From Liolophura sinensis (taxonomy: Eukaryota > Mollusca > Polyplacophora > Chitonida > Chitonidae): DNA of 64,000 nucleotides. A program made the position numbers and the translations under genes. The notes below the pieces were generated by a model. That model was not told the DNA's origin. It saw only the letters and a list, made by a program, of their open reading frames with translations, and ran no database searches. Where the stretch lies: contig NC_088295.1 in assembly GCF_032854445.1 (NCBI RefSeq), positions 90,293,836-90,357,835 of the forward strand, in the 5' to 3' direction. Below are positions 47,106 to 57,865 of the stretch, piece by piece (the first letter of the stretch is position 1; each line of letters starts with the position of its first letter).

Positions 47106-48377
47106 CTGGAGGGGTATGTGTCATGGTGTAGTACCGGACCAATGACGGGGATTCTAGGTCGGCCAAGGGAGTGGAAGACTGCATCCGAATGGTCAGGCCT
47201 TTGAGGAAGCTGAACGGCTAGCAGACCTCACTCACCTAGGTAGATCCCAGTTCAATATATGCATAAACCAGGCAAAGTTCACTGACGCCATGTTTGGGAG
47301 ACAAGATCTAAAGAGGGAAACCAAGAGGAAAGCTCAATAGGTATTAAACTAGGATGTGAAAGCCATATGTAGCTGTCTAATTTCTAACTTGTGTGTGAGG
47401 ACATTGGAAACATAAAAAAAATCCCAGTTGCCCAGGGAGGTGGATGCCACACTGGGCCAGATACTAAAACAAAAACTCCTTGAGATGTCGCAGGAACAGC
47501 GTACTATGTTCTGGTGGAGAAACAGACACCTGGTGGGGCAGAGACTCATTTTCACAAGGGCAATATTCCAACAGATCACACTTACATGTATGCTAGAAAC
47601 TTGAAATTGATCATTTTTGTTCCAACGCCACACATACTGTGTGAGTGCACATGTAACTTGTCAGAGGAATGAATATACACATGCAATGAAAACTACATGC
47701 CTACAGTGGTTTATTTTTAAGTTTAAAGAGGAAAATTTACCTTGTCCACTTCAAGTCTATGCCCAAAACAGCAGACAGTGTTGCAGCAGAGATGCCTGTT
47801 TTTAATGTTTTGTGACCTGCAGGATGATTTGAAGCACATTTACCTAGTGTGTGGTGGCACACATGGGAGGAACCTGACTTGGTTTGTAAAGTAAATGCAC
47901 ACTGGCCCTCTCTACTACTCTAGCCAAGTAAATTAATCTGCTGATGTGTTTTTATCCACCTGTGTGAGGCTGGGCCCTTATATGTGATGCAAGGCCTTAT
48001 TGACCATCCTTAAGCACACCACCCTATCTATCAGCCACATACTCCAATTTCACTCCCAGCACTCAAATTTTGCATTATTTATCAAATGTCAGCCCCAAAA
48101 GAGACATTTTAAAAACCAGGAACAATGAAACGTTGTCTGTGTTTGTTCCAGTCTGTTTATACTCCTGTACTACCTTGACCACAGAGCGTTTTAGCCGATT
48201 TTTAGACAAAATGGATATGTGGGGAAAATATAGAATTAAAAAGCTTTAAAACTGCTCAATCAAGTTCCATGTCAATGCAAACCACATCGCAGATGTACCC
48301 ACCACATATTATCAGGCTGCTGCGAAATCTGAGCACACAGTGACATATTACATGTTTTGGCACAAGTGGACAGATCA

Positions 48378-48830
48378 GGCCACAGACCCCCATTAGTTTT
48401 CCATAAGCGACAATGTTAACGTTTAGCGCTGTAGCTCAGTCCCAAATATTCCGAGGCCAATAAGCTTTGGTGCATACCTGGCCCAGCCTGTGAGAAAGAA
48501 GCTGTAAAAATCTTGACATAGGTTGACCGTCAAAATCTGGACCTTTCCATGCCGGCAGCTGGGAGGGGTGCCTAGCAACGCCAAGGGGACGTCACTCGCA
48601 GCCTCATCACCACCTGTCTCCTTGTGTCCTCTCGCCCAGAATTTCAAACTTTCACCATTAAAACTCATACCTGCCCAAAGCTTAGACAGTTTCCATCATT
48701 TTGATACCAAGCATGCACCTGTACACCAAAAACGGCAGGCTGGCAGCAAAAAAAGACTTTACACCCTAAAATACACAGAACTACAATCGTCCCTACTGAA
48801 AAACGGAAGTTGTAATGGGGGTCTGTGTCC
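48378..48830. repeat. Right terminal repeat of the 3.4-kb element
   Basis: This is a direct copy of 45469-45921 with the same inverted ends. Beyond it the sequence resumes the segmental duplication (gtcctggaaacttgttagaa, also at about 50583). Confidence 0.88.
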
Positions 48831-49267
48831 CTCTCAAGTGAATTTCTCGCATAAACGTGTGAGTGACAAAACTCGACTCTGCTGATCATTAAGTCCTGGA
48901 AACTTGTTAGAAAGTACATTAGCTCATATTTTTGTTTATCAGTTCTGTCTTACCAAATGATTCCCTCATGACCACAAATGACTATATTTTCTCGGAAAAA
49001 CCTTGGCGGGAAAGAAAACGTAAAACTGATGTATGCATCCGAAAAAAGACCATCAAAACTGCCTTTGAAAATGCGTTCATCTATTTTGTAAATTTTCGAT
49101 TTTCTAGGCCGGTGAACTAACTGCGGTCACATGTTTGGATAATGTATTCGTATTGGTGCTTAACGCCTACACCTTTTTTATGCTTTTTACATGTATTTAT
49201 ATCGCTCTTATTGTGTTGCAAACTGTTGTATCTGATTCATTTGTTTTTCACTTAATTCCCAACATTT

Positions 49268-49435
49268 TGAGAGCAACCTGGATGGTCGTGGATTTACCTT
49301 GGGCTTTGCCCATTTTTCTCCCACAGTAATGCTGGCGGCCGTTGCATATATGAAGTACTCTTAAATATGGCTTATAACCATAATCAAACAAATAAACAAA
49401 TAAGTAAATAATTAAACAAATAAATGAATAAGTAG
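49268..49435 (+). mobile_element. Degenerate family 1 SINE, 5'-truncated
   Basis: The order gagcaacctggatggtcgtg, taatgctggcggccgttgca and a caaataaacaaataagtaaa tail matches the family 1 3' half with many changes. Confidence 0.65.
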
Positions 49436-49489
49436 TTTCCGACAGCGCGGTCAGTCTAATGGGAGGAGGAACCGGGGAAGCTATTATCA

Positions 49490-49552
49490 GTTACCTGGCA
49501 ACGGGTCCCAACTTCACACTGTTACCTGGCAACGGGTCCCATCTTCACACTG
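49490..49552. repeat. 31-bp direct repeat, 2 copies
   Basis: gttacctggcaacgggtccc plus aacttcacact is followed directly by the same sequence with one change. Confidence 0.85.
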
Positions 49553-49640
49553 TTGTTCCTGTAAGGAACCTAAGAGACATCAGTTGTCGTTGAGAAATGA
49601 GAATCTCTCTTCAAGTTAGGCTACATCATATACTGTACGC

Positions 49641-49887
49641 GTGGCCTCCGTTGTCGAGGTCGTTAGCACGCCTTCGCGGCATAATGATCCATGCGCCTCT
49701 CACCAGTGCTGCCGCTGTGGGTTCAAATCCAGCTCATGCTGTCTTCTTCTCCGGCCGCACGTGGGAAGGGCTGAGGCAACCTTCGGCTTATCATAGGTTC
49801 CCGCCATAATACTGGCCTGCGTCGTGTAAGTGAAATATTCTTGAGTACAACGCGAAACGCCAAATAAAATAAAAAAAATAAATAAAC
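49641..49887 (+). mobile_element. Full-length family 1 SINE with target-site duplication
   Basis: The head gtggcctccgttgtcgaggt and box B region gtgggttcaaatccagctca are followed by a complete body and an A-rich tail. Flanking atactgtacgc (49630-49640) and ataccgtacgc (49888-49898) differ by one base. Confidence 0.88.
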
Positions 49888-49954
49888 ATACCGTACGCAG
49901 TCAAATGTCAAAAATGTGGCTGATGATGTAGACGCAATACACGTATGTACGGTT

Positions 49955-50790
49955 TCTGTTACAAAACACATAGCAGAGCGTGGTTTCGATCCACGGACCT
50001 CTGGGTTATGGGCCCAGCACGCTTCCACTGCGCCACTCTGCTAGCACGAGAGTACAACATTATGACACGTAATGAACTTAAATATCAGGTGACACTATAC
50101 ATGTACCCTTGTTTACTGAGGGGTAGATACGAATTTATGAAATACAAACAGGAGGCCATATGTCAGAAGCAGAAAATCAGGAGAAAGTGCACATGGCAAT
50201 ACGATGAGACCCGAATGTTACATGCATCTGGGTCTACCTACAGGCCCACGCTTATATTTACATAACATATGCTAGGCCTGTACATACATGATAATGACAT
50301 ACGCAAGGCATGTCCGAAAATTCCCATAAATTTCTTTCTTTTCTTAAAATTCCGATTAAAGGCGGAACTGTATGACAACTGACAACTGTCTGCTAAAAGC
50401 AAGTGTTAAGTTTGTGGCAATGGCTGGAATATATGCCTAAACCTGTATGTGGAATATTGCATCAGATACCGGTAGTGTATATGTTACCTCCCTTTGCTCA
50501 CGTTTCTCAGCTGTCTTTAGTGAAATTTTCGGGCTTTAGTGAAAATTCTGCGAGGGACAAAACCTGACCATTATCACATGAAGTCCTGGAAACTTGTTAG
50601 AAAGTACATTAACTCATATTGTTTATCAGTTCTGTTTTACCAAATGTTTACCTGATGACCATAAATGGCTATTTGTTCTTGAGAAAACCTTGGCAGGAAA
50701 GAAAACTATCTATCTATTTTGTAGATTTTCTAGACAACTGAACTAAATGCGATCACATGTTTGGATCATGTATTTGTATTGATGCTTAAC
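49955..50790. repeat. Segmental duplication copy 2
   Basis: The block has a tRNA gene at its left end, and matches 44885-45468 followed by 48831 to about 49140 in the same order. It lacks the 3.4-kb element and so shows the empty site. Confidence 0.8.
49971..50042 (-). tRNA. Initiator tRNA-Met (CAT), second copy
   Basis: The 72 nt are identical to the gene at 44902-44973, including the CAT anticodon and the initiator-type T-arm. A TTTT run lies just beyond the 3' end on the minus strand. It is part of segmental duplication copy 2. Confidence 0.96.
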
Positions 50791-50819
50791 GCCTGCACTA
50801 TTTTTATTTGTTATCGAGA

Positions 50820-51430
50820 AAAACATTGGCGAGAAGGAAAACATAAAATGGATATAGGCTCTAAGCATCAGAAGAAATCGCATCCACCTATTTTGCAGAC
50901 TATGTAGACCGCTGAATTAAAATGTGCAAATGAATTGTATTTCTGCTGGCACTTACAGCTTCTCTTATCTTGTTTTCCCAATTTCATTACGGCGGTTTCT
51001 CGATTGGCGATAGAGCAATGCCAGGTTTTATTCCCCGCAATACGAAGCCAGATACCGGAAGCAGAAAATCAGGAGAAAGTGCATATGACAATACGATGAG
51101 ACCCGAATGTTACATGCATCTGGGTCCACCTACAGGCCCGCGCTTATTTACATAACATATGTTAGAGCTGTACATACATGATAATGACATACGCAAGGCA
51201 TGTCCGAAAATTTCCCATAAATTTCTTTCTTCTCTTAAAATTCCGATTGTGATCTCTCCATTAAAGGCGTATTCATTTTAGAATGCATGTACCTGTGTGA
51301 CCTGTCCGCTACACGCAATGATTTTGACAAGAGAAAATGGCTAGAATACAGCCAAATCCTGCATGTGGAACATTGCATCAGATACTGGTAGTTTATAGTT
51401 TAGGCTGTTGGTTATTCTGTTTTGCCAAAT
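50820..51430. repeat. Segmental duplication copy 3, rearranged
   Basis: Sequence at 51061-51400 matches 50165-50480 (gcagaaaatcaggagaaagt onward). The preceding part 50820-51060 matches 51460-51700 (taagcatcagaagaaatcgc, atagagcaatgccaggtttt). No tRNA remains in this copy. Confidence 0.75.
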
Positions 51431-51459
51431 AATTCTTTTTTTTTTATCGAGCAAAAGAT

Positions 51460-51870
51460 TGGCGGGAAAGAAAACATAAAATTGATGTAGGACCTAAGCA
51501 TCAGAAGAAATCGCATTCACTTAGTTTGCAAACTTTGCAGACCGCTGAATTAAAATGTATTTGTATACTGTATTTCTGCTGGTCCTTACAGCCTCTCTTA
51601 TCTTGTTTCCCCAATCTCATCATGGTGGTTTCTCCATTGGAGATAGAGCAATGCCAGGTTTTATTCCCCGCACAACACTTTCTGGTCGTTGTGACATTAA
51701 ATAAATCGTATAGAAAACCAGCTCATCGCTCTAATATGATGTAAACTATTTTACCTTATGTATTGATTTACAGCAAACTTGTGCAAATCCTTTATCTAGT
51801 TGAGATTTCGATTCACAGATGTGTGGTTTATGGGCCCAGAACGCTTCAACTGCTCCATTGTGAATATATG
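51460..51870. repeat. Segmental duplication copy 4, partial
   Basis: This block repeats 50820-51060 with small changes and ends in a decayed tRNA-iMet sequence at 51801-51862. Confidence 0.7.
51801..51862 (-). pseudogene. tRNA-iMet pseudogene
   Basis: The minus strand keeps the anticodon region (tgggcccataaaccacac on that strand) and the T-arm cgaaatctca region, with many substitutions and a broken acceptor stem. It belongs to the same duplicated block as the two intact genes. Confidence 0.75.
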
Positions 51871-52186
51871 AGTTATGTCTCTTTCTTTTCTTATTAGTGT
51901 TTTACGTCGCTGAATTTGTAGGATTCGTGCATCATGCGACATTGTAAAGTAAACATAGGTAACGTTTGACATTCTGGATATGAATTAATTTTGTTCAGAA
52001 TGACACGAATGGCTGTGTGTTTCTGCGGTTAGTGGTCTTTTGTCTTAGAGTTTTAGTAAAATTAATTTTATTTACTTGTAACGTAACTAGCTCCTCAGTG
52101 ACGTCACTTCATTAGTAGATGGATTATTCTTGATTACCATTCCACGTTATAAAAACAAACGCTTGATCAGTCATGATTAAATCATA

Positions 52187-52440
52187 TTAAATGTTGCAGA
52201 CAAAAGGCTTAATCTAGTTGCTCCAAATGTTACAGACAAAAGGCTTAATCCATTTGCTCCAAATGTTACAGACAAAGGGCTTAATCTGTTTGCTTCAAAT
52301 GTTACAGACAAAAGGCTTAATCTATTTGCTCTAAATGTTAGATAAAGGGCCAAATCTATTTGCTTCTAATGTTACAGACAAAGGGCGTAATCTATTTGCT
52401 CTAAATGTTACAGACAAAGGGCTAAATCTATTTGCTCGAA
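52187..52440. repeat. 36-bp minisatellite, about 7 copies
   Basis: Units read aaatgttacagacaaaaggc then ttaatctatttgctcc, with small differences. Confidence 0.9.
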
Positions 52441-52580
52441 GTGAAACATTCACAAACTCTTGCATAACTCTCCAGATACATATAGCTTGAGCTACATCGC
52501 AGAAAGACGTCCATAATTTCAAAAGCTAACGTCATTTTCCGCCTCAGTAGTAACGCAAAGACAACTGCCCTCCTCTGTAT

Positions 52581-53006
52581 TGATTTATGTATTTATTTAT
52601 TTGATTGGTGGTTTAGTGCCTCCGTGGCTCAGTTGGTTAGCGCGCTAGCGCAGCGTAATGACCCAGGAACCTCTCGCCGTCGTATAAGTGAAATATTCTT
52701 GAGTGCGGCGTAAAACACCAATCAAATAAATAAATAAATAAATAAATGATTGGTGGTTTACGCCGTACTCAAGAATATTTCACTTATACGACGGCCACCA
52801 ACATTAAGGTGGGAGGAAACCGGGCAGAGCCCGAGGGAAACCCACGACCATCCACTGGTTGCTGATAGACCTTCCCACTTACGACCGGAGGCCAGCATGA
52901 GGTGCACATGAGGTGGATTTGAACTCACAGCGACCGCATTGGTGAGAGGCTTTCCTGGGTCATTACGCTGCGCTAGCGCGCTAACCAACTGAACCACGGA
53001 GGCCCC
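52581..53006 (-). mobile_element. Family 1 SINE (outer), interrupted by another SINE
   Basis: The outer copy is on the minus strand: its tail begins at about 52581, and its body and head lie at 52747-53006. Flanks cctcctctgtattg (about 52569-52582) and cctcccctgtattg beyond the head look like its target duplication, with one mismatch. The tail is split by an inserted SINE at 52616-52746. Confidence 0.82.
52616..52746 (+). mobile_element. Family 1 SINE (inner), internally deleted
   Basis: The head (gtgcctccgtggctcagttg, boxes A) is joined directly to the 3' end (cgtcgtataagtgaaatatt) and an aaataaataaat tail, so the middle is missing. A perfect 14-bp duplication tgattggtggttta flanks it at 52602-52615 and 52747-52760. 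Confidence 0.92.
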
Positions 53007-53458
53007 TCCCCTGTATTGTAATATACATGTAATTGTTATGATTACATGTATGTTGAGCATGCTCAGTCGACTTCATTTTATATGAGTAACTAACTCTATC
53101 TGGAACTCAAATTCTGCATAATTAATGATCGACAGTTTGCAGCTTAACCATGGTGACCATGCACGCATTCAACATAACAAGAAACATAGTCACCGAGAAG
53201 TTAATGGCTAAAATGAACGTGATATTCCACTGCAGGAATGTTGAAAGCACCATGTATCTGCTGTCGAGATTATTTCGGAGTCTCCTGATGGCATACATGT
53301 TCCTGTTTTGGTGGTACCTTCTCCTTAAATAAAGCCCTGCTGCTGTTGATGCACGCCCTCCAATTCACAATACACTCTGCAGTAAAATTCTGAATTATAG
53401 GGCATCTGTTTCTCTCATTTTTCTGAAACACTGAAAACATGAAAGAGGGTACTCACAG

Positions 53459-53605
53459 GACATTCTGGTAGCAGAACTCTGACACATCTATCACAGCTGC
53501 TATTTCCTCATCAGTTTTGCGGTATTTAACTACCTTCTTCTCTGGTCCTGGAGACTTCACAGCTTTGGGATTCTGAGAGTTACCCTGGATGACAGTGATA
53601 TCTAA
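53459..53605 (-). CDS. Exon-like island, unrecognised product
   Basis: On the minus strand an acceptor (ccccacacttag) near 53605 and a donor (GTGAGT) near 53459 bound an open stretch. Part of it reads NSQNPKAVKSPGPEKKVVKY and then KTDEEIAAVIDVSEFCYQ. The composition is protein-like, but I do not recognise the family. Two further exon-like islands just to the right are on the opposite strand, so they cannot form one simple gene with this one. It may be a pseudogene fragment. Exact ends are uncertain by a few bases. Confidence 0.35.
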
Positions 53606-53658
53606 GTGTGGGGCAAAATTTACAGTCACTTTACTAGAAACTTCTCATATTTTGCCAG

Positions 53659-53834
53659 TCTATCGAGATGTTTTTGGAGGAGGCAGAGACCCCGCAGGAG
53701 CTGAACACCGCCCTCAGTACCCTCATCAGCCTGAGCCTGGAGGGAGAACACATGTGCTACATCATCGACACGAAACACCATGTTGATCCGCTTCTTTGTG
53801 TCTTAATGCTATCTTTCCATAACAGATCATAAGT
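53659..53834 (+). CDS. Exon-like island, unrecognised product
   Basis: An acceptor tattttgccag precedes an open stretch beginning SIEMFLEEAETPQELNTALS and continuing LISLSLEGEHMCYIIDTKHH. The frame stays open to a stop near 53834. The composition is typical of real coding DNA and unlike the repeat-driven frames elsewhere. No good donor was found, so the right end is uncertain. It could be part of the same gene as 53960-54099. Confidence 0.35.
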
Positions 53835-53959
53835 ACACGTTGTTATGTGGATGAATGAATGACTGCTTGGGGTTTAACGGCGTACTTGGCAATTTTTCAG
53901 TCCTATGTCTTCGAGAAGTCATTAGGTGTGTATACATATACTGTGTCTTTTTGTGGCAG

Positions 53960-54099
53960 GGCGAGTCCATGCTGCCAATGTGCTGCCGCCCCTGAAGATG
54001 ACAGATATGACAACCCACTCAGTCACATTATACTCACACCGAGACGACCAGTCCTGTTTCCTTGTTCTAACCTCTCAGTGCTCAGCGCAAAGCGAGGCA
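53960..54099 (+). CDS. Exon-like island, possible PTB-domain fragment
   Basis: An acceptor tttttgtggcag precedes an open stretch that includes HAANVLPPLKMTDMTTHSVT and then DDQSCFLVLTSQCSAQSEA; a weak donor GTAATA follows. A strand-like SCFLVLTSQ segment followed by a helix-like segment recalls the end of a phosphotyrosine-binding (PTB) domain such as that of CCM2, but this is only a resemblance by memory. The rest of any gene was not found in the window. Confidence 0.35.
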
Positions 54100-55067
54100 G
54101 TAATAAGTAGCATTTTTAAAGTCTTTGGTATGGCTCGAGGAGGGTTTGATCCCGGGTCTCTGGATGTAGAGGCGGACCGCCTAACCCTTTTGAGAATGTC
54201 TCATTCTAACATCCTCATACAATACCAACATAGGTGACTGGTGAGGTCAATACCAACATAGGTGACTGGTGAGGTAGACCTGGAGCCCTTAGTCCTTATC
54301 ACAGACGTGATTTTGTAGATCAGTTAATTTATTGTACAAGATAAAGTATGCTCCACGCTACCCCACATGTTTTAAGCCATGAATACTTACTATTGTTAAT
54401 GGTATTTATACATGTAGATAAGAAGGCCATTTTATAAGTGTCTGTTATTGCTACCGCTGCCACTGCGTTCTGTTGCTTGCACGCAAGTTGGTTAAACTTG
54501 GTTAAAATTTAACGAAAGCAATACTGACACCTGTATGTATATTTTTACAGGAACCTTTCCTAAATAAAACAATGGCTAGTGCTTGCAAGATCAAAATATC
54601 TTTACATTATTTCGTCAATTTGTGGTAAAGCCGTTCGCATATTGGATTATGCATACAGGCGTCTTTATTCTTCCTTTAAAAGGCAGCAGAAACCATCAAC
54701 ATGAGGGTTATATATCCACCCCCTCAAACCATATTAAAAGAAAACACAATCCCGGCCTAAATGCATACGCGTGTATAACATATCCCACATGAAGTTTCAA
54801 AGGCATAACTCTTTGTCTTCCTGATGTTACGTACACGAGATGTCGCAGTTTAAAGTAAGCAATGTGAAATACACCGAGAAAATCAAAGCCCTGCCATGTT
54901 ATCAATTTGTAATCAATCAGGCGCGAGTTATCTCTATAATCCCAGTATAACCCTGTTTCCGCTTACGTCACCTGAACCACATACGTGCGTGAGGTAAGAG
55001 TAAGGCGACATGGTGTTTCCCGTTGCTTAATATGGCGCATCCCATCGCCTCGTGTTTCCAGTCGCTC

Positions 55068-55410
55068 TAACATGGCGTATAGGTCCGTTTCCACCCTCTT
55101 CCTTAGGCCGTATAGGTCCGTTTCCACCCTCTTCCTTAGGCCGTATAGGTCCCTTTTCACCCTCTACCCTAGGCTGTATAGGTCCGTTTCCACCCTCTTC
55201 CTTAGGCCGTATAGGCCCGTTTCCACCCTCTTCCTTTGGCCGTACAGGTCCGTTCCCACCCTCTTCCTTAGGCCGTATAGGTTCGTTTCCACCCTCTTTC
55301 TTAGGCCGTATAGTTCCGTTTCCACCCCCTACCTTAGGCCGTATAGGTCCCTTTCCACCCTCTACCTTAGGGCGTATAGGTCTGTTTCCACCCTCTTCCT
55401 TACCCCGTAG
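55068..55410. repeat. 33-bp minisatellite, about 10 copies
   Basis: Units read ccgtataggtccgtttccac then cctcttccttagg. The unit is a multiple of three and leaves two plus frames open; neither is likely coding. Confidence 0.92.
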
Positions 55411-56903
55411 CCTTTTCTCGTCTCAACCTGATGAGAGATTAAGCTTAATGTTGCGGTCTGCGATAGAGCTTAAATCGCCATAGACATCGATTTATTCCTT
55501 TTCACATCACGTCCTCATCATTAAAGTGAAGAGGCTGGCCACCGAGTTGATATTATCCCTGCTTGATGTACAGCACAGACCTTCCCTCATAAATAGTTTT
55601 CCATGATTGATTAGGCTTCCAGTATGAAAACTGGAACCCTATTGTGCTCGCTCGGACGATTAAGAAAATCTTTGGGGACAGTGCTTTTTGTCGTTTTGCT
55701 AGAGAACTGTACATGACAGCTATTTGAAATTTGTCAGCAAAATTCTTGCAAATGTTATGTTTTGCAGTTTTAAAATTTGTTGTTCTAGGCCACTTTGTTT
55801 GACGGTCAAACTGGATTTCAAGCAAAACCTTTAAAGATCTTCTTGAATGTACGGATCGACAGTTTATATTCTAGCATGGTACACAATTTGAATACTGATT
55901 TCACCCATTCGCCTAGAACATATACTTTGCATTTTTCCATCATGGTGTTTAGATTGTTGTGAAAAGAATTAAAGGCGTTTAAACATTTGGATTCTAAGGT
56001 GGGCTTTATGGCCTATACAATCAGAGTTTAGAAACCTGATGTCACAGGAAGTTTTTCTAACTCTAATCACGTCGCTGAATTTTGGAATAACTCTTTTCAC
56101 CTATGAATATACGATTACTAAAATAATGCTCCCAAAAATCCCTTCCTACTGGTGAATATCAGGGAAAAAAAGGTGATGTGACGTCAGAGTTCCTAGATTC
56201 AGTATGGCTTATAAAGCCCACCAAAGTATTCATATGTCTGAATGCCTTTCAACGCTCTTATAAAAATCTGAAAAATAAATGAAAATATTTTTACTCATAG
56301 TTTTCAGTTGTCTATATGACGAACCTTACCTCACATTTTAACTTTCGTTTACTTTAAACGGGGCATTTTGCCGTGCGATTATTTACTCAGAACGTCCACA
56401 TTGGTTGACAGCCGATACACGAATGTCTGTTTCGACGCATAAATCCACTGTGAAAAACTCATCCTTGTGTTGCTGATCGACTATTACAACATTGCCATGT
56501 CGCAAAGTGCGTTGTACTGAAACAGAAGTTGAAAACCATTATTGAAGGTTGCTTGGAAGCCGTAAAACTGCATGCAGTTCTAGATTTTCACAATTTGTTT
56601 TTTTTTATTTATTTTTTCTGCAAACTGTAGATCAAAGTTGTTATTTACTTACACCTTATTATTACCAAACCCTTTGGGCTTGTATAACTTTTGTGCACCG
56701 TTCACCTACTTAGCTGCCATACTGGAAATGTATGGGAATGATGTACTGTTGTACTATTATCACATTGTTTTGATGTAAGACCCGCATCTGTAAGCAAACG
56801 AGAACGTAATGTTTCTTAATTACTTGTTGCAATTGCCATGTAGTATGTCAACTAGTCACATGAGCGACCCCATGCTACTTTCATTTTGCAATATTTAAGA
56901 GTA

Positions 56904-57037
56904 GACCCAGGAGACTCTCACTAATGCGATCACAGTGAGTTCAAGTCCAGCTCATGCCAGCTTTCTCTCCGGCCATACGTGAAAAGGTCTGTCGGCAACC
57001 TGCGGATGGTCGTGGGTTTATCCAATCAAATAAATAA
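56904..57037 (+). mobile_element. Family 1 SINE, truncated, with target-site duplication
   Basis: The copy starts in the head (ctctcactaatgcgatcaca) and ends after ctgcggatggtcgtgggttt with a short caaataaa tail. Flanks atatttaagagta (56891-56903) and atattcaagagta (57038-57050) differ at one base. Confidence 0.82.
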
Positions 57038-57296
57038 ATATTCAAGAGTATATTGTTTAAAGTGTCTTTTCGTAATTTTTGCCAAGAAATAGAATTAGAA
57101 TTTGTCTAACTCAAAGCATATATGTGAAACTGATCTATACTGAAACAGAAGCCAAAAAGCTGGTTGTGAAGACTGCGCGGGAGCCGTGAAACGGCATACA
57201 GTTCGGGGTTGATTTGTGTTTTGTGTTCAATTCAAAAATAACGTGCAATATTGCCCATGTTAATTCATGGTGAAAACCATCGTTCCTTCTCGATTA

Positions 57297-57865
57297 ACCG
57301 TACCATTCCCACAGTGTGTATGGTCGCCCTACACGGAACACCTGTCTTACATAACATTGCCACAGTGAGTAGAGTCGCCCTACACGGAGCACCTGTCTTA
57401 TATAACATTGCCACAGAGGGTATAGTCCCCCTACACGGAACAGTTGTTTTACATACCATTACCACAGTGTGTATAGTCGCCCTACACGGAACAGTTGTCT
57501 TACATACCATTGCCACAGTGTGTATAGTCGCCCTACACGGAACAGTTGTCTTACACACCATTGCCACAGTGTGTATAGTCGCCCTACACGGAACAGTTAT
57601 CTTAAATGCCATTGCCACAGTGTGTATAGTCGCCCTACACGGAGCACGTGCCTTACATACCATTGCCACAGTATGTATAGTCGTCCTACAGGGAGCAGTT
57701 GTTTTACATGCAATTGCCACAGTGTCTATGGTCGCCCTACACGGAGCAGTTGTCTTACGTACCATTGCCACAGTGTTAATAGTCGTCCTACACGGAGCAG
57801 TTGTCTTACATATCATTGCCACAGTGTGTATAGTCATCATACACGGAGCAGTTGTCTTACATCTA
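57297..57865. repeat. 51-bp minisatellite, about 11 copies
   Basis: Units read acataccattgccacagtgt, gtatagtcgccctacacgga, acagttgtctt. The unit is a multiple of three and keeps frames open on both strands. Confidence 0.93.

Larger units (their letters stand above)
45469..48830. mobile_element. 3.4-kb element with identical 453-bp terminal repeats, family undetermined
   Basis: Two direct copies, 45469-45921 and 48378-48830, look identical. Each copy itself has inverted ends (ggccacagacccccatta against taatgggggtctgtgtcc). The whole is flanked by ctct on both sides, whereas the individual repeats show no flanking duplication of their own. Deleting it restores continuity with the paralogous block at 49955-50790. 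The interior has no long open frame that I recognise, so it appears non-autonomous or broken. It may be a composite of two MITE-like ends or a terminal-repeat element of another kind. Identical ends suggest a recent insertion. Confidence 0.8.

Noticed and set aside
45469-48830. Retroviral-type LTR element
   Set aside because: The identical direct repeats fit, but their ends are not TG...CA, no primer-binding site or polypurine tract was seen next to them, and each repeat has its own inverted ends. The family is left open.
54120-54190. Possible tRNA gene on the minus strand
   Set aside because: gggatcaaaccc resembles box B, but no acceptor stem closes; it is probably a repeat fragment.
55052-55483. 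Two overlapping 140-codon plus frames
   Set aside because: A 33-bp array keeps both open; there is no start context or splice support.
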